From: Lachnospiraceae bacterium 28-4
Lineage (GTDB): Bacteria > Bacillota > Clostridia > Lachnospirales > Lachnospiraceae
DNA: 64,000 nt
Reading direction: 5' to 3'
Assembly (NCBI GenBank): GCA_000403275.2
Contig: KE159598.1
Location: 832,356-896,355, forward strand
This document shows positions 8,288 through 18,056 of the stretch, piece after piece (positions within the stretch are counted from its first letter, which is position 1; every line of letters starts with the position of its first letter). The notes beneath the pieces are model-generated. The model did not search any database. It was not told the DNA's origin and worked only from the letters and a program-made list of their open reading frames with translations. Position numbers and translations under genes: made by a program.

Positions 8288-8545
8288 ATGCAGGAGTTCA
8301 AGTATACGATTAAGGATGAGCTGGGAATTCATGCGAGACCTGCAGGATTGCTGGTAAAGCAGGCAGCAGCTTTTAAGAGTACTATTATGGTGGATACCGG
8401 TACGAAAAAAGCGGATGCAAAGAAGATCATGGCGCTTATGGGAGCTGGCGCAAAGAAAGGTACGACTGTTACTTGTACGGCGGAAGGCCCCGACGAGGCA
8501 GAAGCAATCGCAGCTTTAAAGAAATTCTTTGAAACCAATTTGTGA
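8288..8545 (+). CDS. ptsH: HPr, phosphocarrier protein of the PTS, lacking Ser46
   Basis: 85 aa. His15 sits in GIHARPAG, the site phosphorylated by enzyme I. Aligned without gaps to Bacillus HPr (VNLKSIMGVM), the segment ADAKKIMALM has Lys46 where the HPr kinase target Ser46 is expected. The protein should therefore carry phosphate in sugar transport but not act as the Ser46-phosphorylated corepressor. AAAGGAGAA precedes the ATG. It is followed by nagB with an 11-base gap, so sugar phosphotransfer and amino-sugar use share a transcript. Confidence 0.95.
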   Translation: MQEFKYTIKDELGIHARPAGLLVKQAAAFKSTIMVDTGTKKADAKKIMALMGAGAKKGTTVTCTAEGPDEAEAIAALKKFFETNL

Positions 8546-8556
8546 TAGGAGCAGAA

Positions 8557-9288
8557 ATGAGAATAATTAAAGCAAAAGATTATAAAGATATGAGCAGGAA
8601 GGCTGCTAATATTATTTCAGCCCAGGTCATTGTAAAGCCGAATTGCGTTCTTGGGCTTGCAACGGGATCTACGCCGATTGGAACTTATGAACAGCTGGTG
8701 GAATGGTACCAGAAAGGTGATTTGGATTTTTCTAAGGTTACATCGGTGAATCTGGATGAGTATAAAGGGCTGACGAAGGATAACGATCAGAGCTATTATT
8801 ATTTTATGAACGATCATCTTTTCAGTAAGGTGAATATAAACAAGGATAACACCCATCTTCCTGACGGAACGGAGCCGGACAGCGACAAGGCATGTGCTGA
8901 TTATAACAAAGTGATCGAATCGGTAGGAGGTATCGATTTACAGCTTTTAGGACTTGGGCATAACGGACATATCGGGTTTAACGAGCCGGCAGATGAGTTT
9001 ATTCCTGAGACTCATTGCGTGGATCTGACACCATCTACGATTGAAGCGAATAAGAGATTTTTTGCATCTTATGACGATGTGCCGAAACAGGCGTATACGA
9101 TGGGCATTAAGACAATTATGCTGGCAAAATCGGTGCTTGTAGTAGTCAGCGGAGAAGACAAGGCTGCGATCGTAAGAGATGCATTCTTCGGGTCGATTAC
9201 TCCTAAGGTACAGGCATCGGTATTACAGCTTCATCCTAATGTAACCGTAGTGGCAGATGAAGCGGCTCTTTCTCTTGTAAAAATGTAA
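8557..9288 (+). CDS. nagB: Glucosamine-6-phosphate deaminase
   Basis: 243 aa. It converts glucosamine 6-phosphate to fructose 6-phosphate and ammonia. Visible motifs are the phosphate loop LATGSTPIG, the catalytic NLDEYKGL segment, and LGLGHNGHIGFNEPAD with the Asp/His/Glu active-site residues. The start at 8557 is preferred over the in-frame GTG at 8542 because AGGAG lies five bases upstream and homologues begin MRII. A terminator follows at 9345. Confidence 0.96.
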   Translation: MRIIKAKDYKDMSRKAANIISAQVIVKPNCVLGLATGSTPIGTYEQLVEWYQKGDLDFSKVTSVNLDEYKGLTKDNDQSYYYFMNDHLFSKVNINKDNTHLPDGTEPDSDKACADYNKVIESVGGIDLQLLGLGHNGHIGFNEPADEFIPETHCVDLTPSTIEANKRFFASYDDVPKQAYTMGIKTIMLAKSVLVVVSGEDKAAIVRDAFFGSITPKVQASVLQLHPNVTVVADEAALSLVKM

Positions 9289-9344
9289 TCAATAAAAGTT
9301 AGTGATTGAAAATATTTATTTATGGTATAAGAAAGAATTTTATG

Positions 9345-9389
9345 AAAAGACCGAACTACAGTATTTTACGATAGTCCGGTCTTTTTTTT
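9345..9389 (+). terminator. Terminator after nagB
   Basis: AAAAGACCGAACTA pairs with TAGTCCGGTCTTTT (one mismatch), followed by a run of eight T. It ends the ptsH-nagB unit. Confidence 0.9.
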
Positions 9390-9458
9390 GTTTGGAGAAG
9401 ATTCCTTTCCTTCTCGCTTGTTATGCGGTGTTTTCTCAAATTAATTTTTCAGGAATAC

Positions 9459-9487
9459 TTTCAAAAAAGCTGATTTTAGTGTATAGT
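9459..9487 (+). promoter_or_regulatory. Possible promoter of the anti-sigma-like/polA operon
   Basis: TATAGT (9482-9487) is a good -10 box. A weak -35 (TTTCAA, 9459-9464) lies 17 bases upstream. The position, between the nagB terminator and the next gene, is right, but the -35 match is poor. Confidence 0.4.
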
Positions 9488-9569
9488 AAATAAAGTATGG
9501 GTATATCGCGTGCGAATATTCCGGCATAAAATAAAGAAATATACTTAAGAGAATGATCGGGGAGCTGCT

Positions 9570-9893
9570 ATGGATTGCAAAGAAGTAATAAAGATGATAC
9601 CGGACTTTTTGAATCATAAATTAAATAGCAGAGAATTGAGAGATTTTTTAGATCACATTGAAGAATGCAAGGAATGCAAAGAAGAACTCAGCATACAGTT
9701 TCTTGTGCAGGAAGGAATGGCCAGACTGGAGGAGGGGAATACCTTTGACTTGCAGAAGGAATTTGACTGGATGATGGAAGATGCCAGGAGAAGGATGAAG
9801 ATACGCGAAGTATTGCACTTCCTTGTATATGGAGTGGAAGTTCTGGCGATTATAACCATTATAACAATTATCGTTTTGATTATAGTGCTGTGA
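9570..9893 (+). CDS. Zinc-finger anti-sigma-like small membrane protein
   Basis: 107 aa. Residues 1-45 look like an anti-sigma zinc finger (zf-HC2/ZAS type): an N-terminal Cys3 and a His-x3-Cys-x2-Cys segment (HIEECKEC). A C-terminal hydrophobic helix spans about residues 86-107. That arrangement is typical of membrane-tethered anti-sigma factors, but no sigma factor gene is adjacent and the extracytoplasmic part is absent. It could instead be a zinc-finger adaptor of another kind. It ends 13 bases before polA and is probably cotranscribed with it. Confidence 0.7.
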   Translation: MDCKEVIKMIPDFLNHKLNSRELRDFLDHIEECKECKEELSIQFLVQEGMARLEEGNTFDLQKEFDWMMEDARRRMKIREVLHFLVYGVEVLAIITIITIIVLIIVL

Positions 9894-9906
9894 AAACAGC
9901 GGGGAT

Positions 9907-12579
9907 ATGGAGCATATGGAAAAAATAGTATTGATCGATGGACATAGTATTTTAAACAGGGCGTTCTATGGAGTGCCGGATTTGAGCAATTCGGAGGGGC
10001 TTCATACGAATGCCATTTATGGGTTTCTGAATATTATGTTTAAAATTCTGGATGAAGAACATCCCGAATATTTGGTGGTGGCTTTTGACGTACATGAACC
10101 TACGTTCCGCCATAAAATTTACAGCGAATATAAAGGGACAAGAAAGCCCATGCCGGAAGAACTGCGCGAGCAGGTTCCCGTGATGAAAGAAGTTCTCGCA
10201 TCGATGGGGATACGGACGGTAGAAAAGCCCGGATTGGAAGCGGATGATATTCTTGGGACGCTGGCAAAGCGGTCGGAAAAGGAAGGAATGGAGGTTGCCC
10301 TGATTTCCGGCGACAGGGATCTGCTGCAGATCGCTTCTTCCCGCATTAAGATCCGTATACCGAAAACGAAAGGCGGCAAAACGGAAGTAGAGGATTATTA
10401 TGCGGCGGATGTGGAAAAAAAATATCAGGTGAATCCGGTACAGTTTATCGATTTGAAGGCGCTGATGGGAGATACCGCGGATAATATTCCCGGCGTACCA
10501 AAGGTTGGCGAAAAGACGGCGACAGATCTGATGGTGCGTTTTGGTTCTCTGGAGGGAATCTACGAACATTTGGAAGAGGTATCCAGGAAATCGGTCAGAG
10601 AATCTTTGGAAGCGAACAGGGAGCTTGCCGATTTGAGCAAGGAGCTGGCGACGATCAAAGTGGATGGAGATATTGCTCTTTCTTATGACGATGCCCGAAT
10701 CGGTGATTTTTATACGGAAGACGCTTATAAGATTTTTCAACGGCTGGGATTTAAAAATATGTTGAGCCGTTTTGAGAAGCAAGGCATAGAAAATAAAGAA
10801 ACGCAATATTTTAAGACGGTGACGGATCTGGGAGAGGCAGAGGAACTTTTCCAAAAGCTGCGTACTTTGGAGAAAGAACAGTGGGCGGCCTTTGAGATCA
10901 TAGAAGACAGCAGCAGGGAGGAGGATTTTGTCGGCATAGCTCTGGCTTTTGGGGAAAAAGAGATTTATTTCCTGAGGCCGGAAGGATTTCTGACGAGGGA
11001 ATATCTGCTGGAAGGTCTGGGGGAGGCGACTGCGGGAGAAAGAAAACCCGGTATGAGGTTTGCTGCCTTTGACATGAAAAACAAATATAAATATATGAAG
11101 ACGGATAAGACGGCAGGGCTGTTTGATATATTGATTGCGGCGTATTTATTGAATCCCTTGAAGAACGATTACCAGCCGGAAGATATCGCTTCGGAATATC
11201 TGGGACTGACGATTCCGGGAAAAGCACAGCGGTTTGGAAAGACGCCTTTGAAAAAAGCAGTGGAAGAAAATGAAAAAGAAGTTATGGAATATGCATGTTT
11301 TCTTGCGTATGTGGATTGGATGGCGGCACCTGTTTTAAAAGAGAGGCTCGGACAGACGGGCATGGAACGGCTGATGGAAGAAATTGAAATGCCCCTTTCC
11401 TATGTCCTTTATTGCATGGAAAAGGAAGGCGTCAAAGTAAAACCGGACGAGCTGCGCGCTTATGGGGAGGCGCTAAACGGGAGGATTGGGGAGCTGGAAG
11501 AAAGTATTCACCGGATAGCAGGATGCGATTTTAATATTAATTCTCCGAAGCAGCTGGGGGAGGTTTTATTCGAGAAAATGGGCATTCCGGGCGGGAAAAA
11601 GACGAAGACCGGATATTCTACGGCTGCGGATGTATTAGATAAGCTGGCCCCGGACTACCCCATTGTGGAGGAGGTTCTGGAATATAGGGGATTGACGAAA
11701 CTAAAATCCACCTATGCGGAAGGGCTGGCGGCATATATAGGGGAAGATAACAGAATACACAGCACTTTTAACCAGACGATTACGGCTACGGGGCGGATCA
11801 GTTCAACGGAACCGAACTTGCAGAATATTCCGATGAGAATGGAACTGGGCCGGCTGATAAGGAAAGTATTTGTCCCGGAAGAGGGGTTTGTATTTACGGA
11901 TGCGGATTATTCCCAGATAGAGCTGAGGGTACTCGCCCATATGTCGGAGGATGCCCAACTGATTGAGGCTTATAAAATGGACGAAGATATCCATAGAATT
12001 ACGGCTTCCAAAGTATTCCATACTCCTTTTGAAGAAGTGACGGATTTGCAGCGAAGGAATGCTAAGGCGGTAAACTTCGGTATCGTGTATGGCATCAGTT
12101 CCTTTGGATTAAGCCAGGATCTGAGTATTTCCAGAAAAGAGGCAGCAGAGTATATCGAACAATATTTTGCAACTTATCCGGAAGTAAAGAAGTTTTTGGA
12201 CAGGCAGGTAGAAAATGCGAAAAAGGAAGGCTATGTGACAACGATGTTCGGACGCAGAAGGCCGGTGCCAGAGCTTTCCTCCAGCAATTTTATGCAGCGT
12301 TCCTTCGGGGAAAGGGTTGCGATGAATTCCCCGATACAAGGTACGGCGGCGGATATTATTAAGATCGCTATGATCAGGGTGTGGCGGAGATTAAAGGAAG
12401 AAAACTTATCTTCCAGGCTGATCCTTCAAGTACACGATGAACTTTTGATCGAGACAGCGGAAGAGGAAACGGAGAAGGTGAAGGCCATTCTGGATGAGGA
12501 AATGAAGGCGGCGGCGAATCTGGCCGTCACGCTGGAAGTAGATATGCACACCGGAAAGAACTGGTATGAGGCAAAATAA
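9907..12579 (+). CDS. polA: DNA polymerase I
   Basis: 890 aa. Residues 1 to about 290 are the 5'-3' exonuclease (KALMGDTADNIPGVPKVGEKTA). Residues about 310-480 are a 3'-5' exonuclease-like domain in which the acidic metal ligands are not recognisable (AAFEIIEDS), so proofreading is probably lost. Residues about 500-890 are the polymerase: motif A DYSQIELRVLAHMS, motif B RRNAKAVNFGIVYG, motif C VHDELLIE. It fills gaps in replication and repair. ATGs at 9907 and 9916 are both possible starts; neither has an ideally spaced ribosome site. Confidence 0.97.
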   Translation: MEHMEKIVLIDGHSILNRAFYGVPDLSNSEGLHTNAIYGFLNIMFKILDEEHPEYLVVAFDVHEPTFRHKIYSEYKGTRKPMPEELREQVPVMKEVLASMGIRTVEKPGLEADDILGTLAKRSEKEGMEVALISGDRDLLQIASSRIKIRIPKTKGGKTEVEDYYAADVEKKYQVNPVQFIDLKALMGDTADNIPGVPKVGEKTATDLMVRFGSLEGIYEHLEEVSRKSVRESLEANRELADLSKELATIKVDGDIALSYDDARIGDFYTEDAYKIFQRLGFKNMLSRFEKQGIENKETQYFKTVTDLGEAEELFQKLRTLEKEQWAAFEIIEDSSREEDFVGIALAFGEKEIYFLRPEGFLTREYLLEGLGEATAGERKPGMRFAAFDMKNKYKYMKTDKTAGLFDILIAAYLLNPLKNDYQPEDIASEYLGLTIPGKAQRFGKTPLKKAVEENEKEVMEYACFLAYVDWMAAPVLKERLGQTGMERLMEEIEMPLSYVLYCMEKEGVKVKPDELRAYGEALNGRIGELEESIHRIAGCDFNINSPKQLGEVLFEKMGIPGGKKTKTGYSTAADVLDKLAPDYPIVEEVLEYRGLTKLKSTYAEGLAAYIGEDNRIHSTFNQTITATGRISSTEPNLQNIPMRMELGRLIRKVFVPEEGFVFTDADYSQIELRVLAHMSEDAQLIEAYKMDEDIHRITASKVFHTPFEEVTDLQRRNAKAVNFGIVYGISSFGLSQDLSISRKEAAEYIEQYFATYPEVKKFLDRQVENAKKEGYVTTMFGRRRPVPELSSSNFMQRSFGERVAMNSPIQGTAADIIKIAMIRVWRRLKEENLSSRLILQVHDELLIETAEEETEKVKAILDEEMKAAANLAVTLEVDMHTGKNWYEAK

Positions 12580-12605
12580 CCGGAATAGCGGAACAGGAGT
12601 TTTTT

Positions 12606-13202
12606 ATGAAGATCATTGGCATTACGGGCGGCATTGGGGCCGGCAAGACGGAAGTATTGGCATATATAAGAGGAAAATATAATTGTCAGGTATTGCTGGC
12701 CGATGAAGCGGCGCATAAAGTGAAAGAGCCTGGAGAAAGCTGCTATGGGGCGTTGGTGAAGCTGCTCGGCCAGGAGATACTTGCGCCGGATGGAAGGATT
12801 GACCGGCAAAAAATGGCGGAGAAAATATTCGGCAGCGAGGCTCTTTTGCAGCAGGTGAACGATTTGATCCATCCGGTGGTCAGGGAATATATTCTGAAAG
12901 AAATCGAAAAGGCCGGCAGGGAAGGAAAAACCGATTTTTTGTTTATCGAGGCGGCGCTTTTGATCGAGGGCGGATATGAAAATATAGTGGATGAACTTTG
13001 GTATATTTACGCCGGAGAGGAAGTGCGGAGGCGGAGGCTGAAGCATTTTAGAAACTACAGCGATGAAAAAATCTCCGGTATCCTGGAGCGGCAGCTTTCG
13101 GAAGAAGAGTTCAGGAAGCATTGTAAGGTCGTGATCAATAATGGGGGCAGCCTTGCGGATACATATGAGCAGATTGATAAGAAATTGGAGGGATATCTGT
13201 GA
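12606..13202 (+). CDS. coaE: Dephospho-CoA kinase
   Basis: 198 aa. A P-loop is at residues 7-15 (TGGIGAGKT), the LADEAAHKV substrate region follows, and the lid region is RRRRLKHFRNYS. It phosphorylates dephospho-CoA, the last step of coenzyme A synthesis; coaBC, another enzyme of this pathway, lies at 32.8 kb. The polA-coaE order is common in Firmicutes. It overlaps the next gene by 4 bases (GTGA). Confidence 0.95.
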   Translation: MKIIGITGGIGAGKTEVLAYIRGKYNCQVLLADEAAHKVKEPGESCYGALVKLLGQEILAPDGRIDRQKMAEKIFGSEALLQQVNDLIHPVVREYILKEIEKAGREGKTDFLFIEAALLIEGGYENIVDELWYIYAGEEVRRRRLKHFRNYSDEKISGILERQLSEEEFRKHCKVVINNGGSLADTYEQIDKKLEGYL

Positions 13203-15364
13203 CAGAGGGAAAAAACTATTCGGGACAGCTTGTTTTTGGATTGGACATAGGAACGAGAAGCGTAGTGGGTACGGTGGGATACCGCAGCAATGACCGTTTT
13301 TATGCGGTGGCACAGAGAATGAAAGAGCATGAGACCCGCGCCATGCTGGATGGGCAGATTCATGACATCCGGAAAGTGGGGGAGACTGTCCGGCAGATCA
13401 AGGAAGAACTGGAAGCAGCAACGGGAAGAAAATTGGCGGAAGCCTGTATCGCGGCCGCAGGACGTGTGCTTCGCACTGTGAATGTGACGGTGGACAGCGA
13501 GTTTGCCCATGAAAAGGAAATTACACAGGAGGATATGTACGGCCTCACCTCTTACGGCGTGGAACGGGCTTATGAGAGGTTTCAGAATGAAAATGATACG
13601 GATATGAAATTTTACTGTGTGGGCCATTCTGTCATCCATTATTATATTAATCATTATCCGATTTCCAATCCGGAGGGGCATAAGGCAAAAATATTGAGCG
13701 CGGAAATGATTGCCACATTTTTGCCGGATGATGTGGTGGACGGATTGAATAAAGCGGTGGAACTGGCGGGGCTTAATGTGGCAAATATGACGTTGGAGCC
13801 GATCGCGGCGATCCAGGTGGCAATCCCTGAAATGTACCGGATGCTGAACATCGCTTTGGTGGACGTGGGAGCGGGGACTTCGGATATTTCCATTACGAAG
13901 GACGGAAGCATCATTGCATTTGGAATGATCCCCATGGCCGGCGACGCCCTGACAGAAACGATTGCCAGACATTGTCTTGTGGATTTTGGAACGGCGGAAC
14001 AGATAAAAAAAGATGCGGGAATCATGAAAGAGATCACCTATAAGGATATTATGGGCTTGCAGCAGAGCATCACCAAAGGCGAACTGCTGGAAGTGGTGAA
14101 TCCGGTCATAGAATCCATGGCGCTTCAAGTGGCCGATAAAATCAAGGAGCTGAACGGAGGGAAATCGGTCAGCGCCGTTTTTGTAGTAGGCGGGGGAGGT
14201 AAAATAGAAGGCTATACGGAACGGCTGGCGGAAGAACTGGGCATACAAAAGGAAAGAGTAGCGGTACGCGGCGGAGAAGTATTGCAGTCTGTAGAATTTT
14301 TGGAAGATCATATTGTAAAAGATTCCCTGCTGGTGACGCCGGTCGGTATTTGCCTGAGCTTTTATGAACAGAGCAATAATTTTATATTCGTGGATTTTAA
14401 CGGACAGAGGGTGAAATTATACGATAACAATATGCTGGCGGTGGTAGATGCGGCGATGCAGGCCGAGTTTGAAAAGGAAGGGCTGTTCCCGAAGAGAGGG
14501 AAGGAGTTGAATTTCCGGGTCAACGGAAAGACGAGAATTGTCCGGGGACAGTTGGGGGAAGCGGCGGTCATTCGGGTAAACGGGGAAGAGGCTGATATAC
14601 ATACACCTATTCGCAGAGGAGATAAGATAGAAGTGGTTCCCTCCACGGCGGGAGACGCGGCGGCTATGGAGCTGGGCGCGTTGAATGAATTTGGCGATGT
14701 AATCAGGGTGACAGTGAACGAGAAAAGGATCAACCTGCCGAAATTTGCCCGGGTCAACGGAAAACTACAGTCGAAATATTATGATATCAGGGATAATGAC
14801 GAGATCGAAATGCTGAATTATTATACGGTGAGACAGATCGCCGATTTTATGGACGTTATGGTGGATGACAGGCTTCACATGTATGTCAATAACCGGAGGG
14901 CGGATATGGATACCCATGTATTTGAGAATTTTACCGTGTCGTGGGCGATGCGGGGGACGGATGAAGATACGTGGCTGACAAGCAGGGAAAGAGGAGAGAT
15001 GGCTGCCGAAAGGGCGGAAAAGGACAGAATGCCGGAATATGGGGCATATGCCCTCATAGAAGAAGGCATTGAGGAAGAACCGGAAAGTGCGGAGCCGGCA
15101 AGCCGGAAAAAAGAAGAAATGCCGTCGGACAGCGCAAGAAGGGGGAAGGAACCTTCCAGAACGATCCACCTTCTGGTAAACGGGAGCCCTGTAACGATGA
15201 AGGGGAAAATGTCATACGTATTTGTGGATATTTTTGATTATATTGATTTCGATCTTTCCAGTCCCCAGGGGGCTTGCGTGATCACGAAGCGGAATGGACA
15301 GATATCGAGATATATGGAACAAGTGGAAGATGGGGACGTTATAGAGATTTACTGGGAAAAATAA
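13199..15364 (+). CDS. FtsA-like actin-fold ATPase with long C-terminal extension
   Basis: 721 aa, about 300 longer than typical FtsA. Residues about 8-370 have actin-family motifs: phosphate 1 GLDIGTRSVVG, phosphate 2 LVDVGAGTSDISI, and the adenosine region VFVVGGGGKIEG. The C-terminal ~340 residues contain three stretches reading like a short beta-rich module, each with VNG early; the first and last also have GD-x-IE at the end (HTPIRRGDKIEVV and VEDGDVIEIYWE), suggestive of beta-grasp folds. The start is GTG overlapping coaE. It is not in a division cluster, so a cell-division role is inferred only from family similarity; a PilM-like or other polymerising role is possible. Confidence 0.75.
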   Translation: MTEGKNYSGQLVFGLDIGTRSVVGTVGYRSNDRFYAVAQRMKEHETRAMLDGQIHDIRKVGETVRQIKEELEAATGRKLAEACIAAAGRVLRTVNVTVDSEFAHEKEITQEDMYGLTSYGVERAYERFQNENDTDMKFYCVGHSVIHYYINHYPISNPEGHKAKILSAEMIATFLPDDVVDGLNKAVELAGLNVANMTLEPIAAIQVAIPEMYRMLNIALVDVGAGTSDISITKDGSIIAFGMIPMAGDALTETIARHCLVDFGTAEQIKKDAGIMKEITYKDIMGLQQSITKGELLEVVNPVIESMALQVADKIKELNGGKSVSAVFVVGGGGKIEGYTERLAEELGIQKERVAVRGGEVLQSVEFLEDHIVKDSLLVTPVGICLSFYEQSNNFIFVDFNGQRVKLYDNNMLAVVDAAMQAEFEKEGLFPKRGKELNFRVNGKTRIVRGQLGEAAVIRVNGEEADIHTPIRRGDKIEVVPSTAGDAAAMELGALNEFGDVIRVTVNEKRINLPKFARVNGKLQSKYYDIRDNDEIEMLNYYTVRQIADFMDVMVDDRLHMYVNNRRADMDTHVFENFTVSWAMRGTDEDTWLTSRERGEMAAERAEKDRMPEYGAYALIEEGIEEEPESAEPASRKKEEMPSDSARRGKEPSRTIHLLVNGSPVTMKGKMSYVFVDIFDYIDFDLSSPQGACVITKRNGQISRYMEQVEDGDVIEIYWEK

Positions 15365-15388
15365 AAGTGGGAAAGGCTGGATAAGGAA

Positions 15389-16189
15389 ATGCGGATGTGC
15401 AGTATTGCCAGCGGAAGCAGTGGAAACTGCATCTATGTGGGTTCCGATGCCACACATATATTAGTGGATGTTGGGATCAGCGGCAAAAGAACAAAAGAAG
15501 GACTGGAAAAACTGGGGATAAAGCCGGAAGAGTTGGACGGAATCTTTATCACCCATGAACATGCGGATCACATCCATGGGCTGGGAGTGATGGCAAGGAA
15601 GTACAACATTCCTGTTTATGGAACAAAAGGAACGCTGGATGCGATCCGTTGTTCTTCCATGGCAGGAAAGATTGAAGAATGTTTGTTTCATGAACTGGAA
15701 GCGGATCATAAAGTGACTCTCAAGGATCTGGTGGTAAATCCTATGAAGATTTCCCATGATGCGGCGGAACCGGTGGCATACCGTATCAGCCATGGAAGGC
15801 AAAAGCTGGGGATCGTGACGGATCTTGGCTGCTATAACGATTATACGGTGGAATGCCTAAGGGGGATGAATGCACTGCTGATAGAAGCGAATCACGATGT
15901 GAATATGCTTCAAGTGGGGCCTTATCCATATTATTTAAAAAGAAGGATTGCCGGGGATCGGGGGCATCTGTCCAATGAACTTTCGGGGCAGCTGCTTTGC
16001 AGATTATTGAACGACGGTATGCAGACGATCGTACTGGGGCATTTAAGCAAAGAAAATAACCTGCCGGAGCTTGCCTATGAAACGGTGCGGGTAGAAATTG
16101 CGATGGCGGATAATAAATATAAAGCAAACGATTTTCCGATACGGATTGCGAACAGAAGCGAGGTATCGGAAATAGTGGAAATTGCATAG
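15389..16189 (+). CDS. Metallo-beta-lactamase-fold hydrolase, WalJ/YycJ family
   Basis: 266 aa. Metal-binding motif HEHADHIHG (His56, His58, Asp60, His61), with further ligands in SHDAAEP and at LGHLSKENN. The N-terminus CSIASGSSGN is characteristic of the WalJ/YycJ group, thought to act as a nuclease linked to DNA processing. The adjacent walRK genes seen in Bacillus are not present here. AAGGA precedes the ATG at 15389; the ATG at 15395 is an alternative. Confidence 0.88.
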   Translation: MRMCSIASGSSGNCIYVGSDATHILVDVGISGKRTKEGLEKLGIKPEELDGIFITHEHADHIHGLGVMARKYNIPVYGTKGTLDAIRCSSMAGKIEECLFHELEADHKVTLKDLVVNPMKISHDAAEPVAYRISHGRQKLGIVTDLGCYNDYTVECLRGMNALLIEANHDVNMLQVGPYPYYLKRRIAGDRGHLSNELSGQLLCRLLNDGMQTIVLGHLSKENNLPELAYETVRVEIAMADNKYKANDFPIRIANRSEVSEIVEIA

Positions 16190-16224
16190 GGGCGGCGGAT
16201 AAAGCCGTAGAAATGGAGAATACG

Positions 16225-16497
16225 ATGAAAAAGACGATTATTACTGTAGTAGGGAAAGATACGGTTGGCATTATCGCAAAAGTATGTACTTATCTGGCGG
16301 ACAATAAAATCAATATTCTGGATATTTCACAGACGATCGTACAAGGGTATTTCAATATGATGATGATCGTGGATATGAGCAGGACGGAAAAGCATTTTGG
16401 GGATATCGTGGATGAACTGGGAATGCTAGGGGAGGAGATCGGCGTTATCATCAAATGCCAGAAGGAAGAAATCTTTGATAAAATGCACAGGATTTGA
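16225..16497 (+). CDS. ACT-domain protein (UPF0237 family)
   Basis: 90 aa, a single ACT domain (TIITVVGKDTVGIIAKVCTY) of the type that binds small ligands. The ATG at 16225 is chosen over 16213 because GGAG lies eight bases upstream and the resulting length fits the family. It is followed 14 bases later by the DUF711 gene. The two families are commonly adjacent, suggesting that the ACT protein senses a ligand for or regulates its partner; the ligand is not known to me. Confidence 0.9.
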   Translation: MKKTIITVVGKDTVGIIAKVCTYLADNKINILDISQTIVQGYFNMMMIVDMSRTEKHFGDIVDELGMLGEEIGVIIKCQKEEIFDKMHRI

Positions 16498-16511
16498 AAT
16501 GAGGAGAGACG

Positions 16512-17876
16512 ATGATTAATATATTTGAAGTTGCGGAAACAAACCAGATGATTGAAAAGGAAAATCTGGATGTAAGGACGATAACGCTCGGTATCAGTCT
16601 GCTGGACTGCATCGATTCCGATTTGGATAAATTAAATGAAAAGATATACGTCAGAATTTATGAGGCGGCAAAGGATTTGGTGAAAACGGGGGAAGAGATT
16701 TCCAGGGAATTTGGAATACCGATTGTCAATAAAAGGATTTCGGTTACTCCGATCGCGCTTGTTGGCGGGGCTGCATGCAAAACGCCGGAGGATTTTGCAA
16801 GGATCGCTAAAACACTGGATAAGGCGGCGCACGAAGTAGGCGTTAATTTTATCGGCGGATATTCCGCCCTGGTGTCGAAAGGGATGACGGAGGCGGATCG
16901 GATCTTCATAGAATCCATACCGATCGCCCTGTCTGCAACGGAGAGGGTATGCAGTTCCGTGAATCTGGGTTCCACAAAGACGGGGATCAACATGGACGCG
17001 GTAAAGCTGATGGGAGAGATCGTAAAGAAGACGGCGGAATATACGAAAGAAGAAGATTCTCTTGGATGTGCGAAACTGGTTGTATTTTGCAATGCGCCGG
17101 ATGATAATCCGTTTATGGCCGGGGCGTTTCATGGCGTGACGGAAAGCGACCGGATCATTAACGTGGGAGTCAGCGGCCCGGGAGTGGTAAAAACCGCTCT
17201 TAGCAAGGTGCGCGGCAAGAATTTTGAAATATTGTGTGAGACAATTAAAAAGACTGCTTTTAAAGTGACGAGGGTAGGACAGCTGGTGGCGCAGGAGGCA
17301 TCCAAAAGGCTGGGGGTTCCCTTTGGCATCGTAGATTTGTCGTTGGCGCCGACTCCGGCGATCGGCGACAGCGTAGCGGATATTTTGTGCGAGATCGGTC
17401 TGGAGTATGCGGGCGCGCCGGGAACAACGGCCGCTTTGGCATTGTTGAACGACCAGGTGAAGAAAGGCGGCGTTATGGCGTCCTCGTATGTGGGAGGATT
17501 GAGCGGGGCATTTATACCGGTCAGCGAAGACCAGGGGATGATAGATGCGGTCAGCGCCGGTGCGCTTACGTTGGAAAAACTGGAGGCTATGACCTGTGTA
17601 TGTTCCGTGGGGCTGGATATGATAGCGATTCCAGGAGATACGAAAGCCACTACGATTTCAGGCATTATTGCCGATGAAATGGCAATCGGCATGGTGAATC
17701 AGAAGACGACGGCAGTAAGGATTATTCCCGTAATCGGGAAAGGGGTGGGAGAAAGCGTAGAATTTGGCGGTTTGCTGGGGCATGCACCGATCATGCCGGT
17801 GAACGGTTTTTCCTGCGATGATTTTGTGAACAGAGGAGGACGTATTCCTGCGCCTATCCATAGTTTTAAGAATTAG
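16512..17876 (+). CDS. DUF711 (UPF0210, PFL-like) family protein
   Basis: 454 aa, the full length for the family, which is structurally related to glycyl-radical pyruvate formate-lyase folds but lacks an obvious radical motif here. Conserved glycine-rich stretches include [25 protein letters not shown] and [15 protein letters not shown]. Biochemical activity is not established to my knowledge. It is paired with the ACT-domain gene upstream. GAGGAGAGACG precedes the start. Confidence 0.9.
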   Translation: MINIFEVAETNQMIEKENLDVRTITLGISLLDCIDSDLDKLNEKIYVRIYEAAKDLVKTGEEISREFGIPIVNKRISVTPIALVGGAACKTPEDFARIAKTLDKAAHEVGVNFIGGYSALVSKGMTEADRIFIESIPIALSATERVCSSVNLGSTKTGINMDAVKLMGEIVKKTAEYTKEEDSLGCAKLVVFCNAPDDNPFMAGAFHGVTESDRIINVGVSGPGVVKTALSKVRGKNFEILCETIKKTAFKVTRVGQLVAQEASKRLGVPFGIVDLSLAPTPAIGDSVADILCEIGLEYAGAPGTTAALALLNDQVKKGGVMASSYVGGLSGAFIPVSEDQGMIDAVSAGALTLEKLEAMTCVCSVGLDMIAIPGDTKATTISGIIADEMAIGMVNQKTTAVRIIPVIGKGVGESVEFGGLLGHAPIMPVNGFSCDDFVNRGGRIPAPIHSFKN

Positions 17877-17931
17877 GAGAGCAGTTGGGCAAAATATACT
17901 GCGTGTTCAGAAATTATTAAGAAATGTGTGA

Positions 17932-17985
17932 TTGTACTAAAGATAAGACTATGTTATGATTCGATATATAGTGCTATTATAGCGC
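17932..17985 (+). promoter_or_regulatory. Promoter and possible operator of the solute-binding-protein operon
   Basis: TTGTAC (17932-17937) and TATGAT (17955-17960) are 17 bases apart. Just downstream, near the expected transcription start, is the near-palindrome GTGCTAT-T-ATAGCGC (17971-17985, one wobble position), placed where a LacI-type or similar repressor would bind. The promoter is fairly convincing; the operator is only suggested by symmetry and position. The leader runs about 90 bases to the first start codon. Confidence 0.6.
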
Positions 17986-18056
17986 GATGGAATACTAAGT
18001 GTTGTGTTATTGTGTATACGTCCCAATGTTTATAGGTTATAGAAAGGGAATTTATT

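Noticed and set aside
9302-9493. A 63-codon open frame after nagB
   Set aside because: It runs through a strong terminator and has no ribosome site.
13055-14311. A 418-codon antisense open frame over coaE and the FtsA-like gene
   Set aside because: Composition shadow of two well-supported genes; the translation is rich in His/Arg/Phe with no family pattern.
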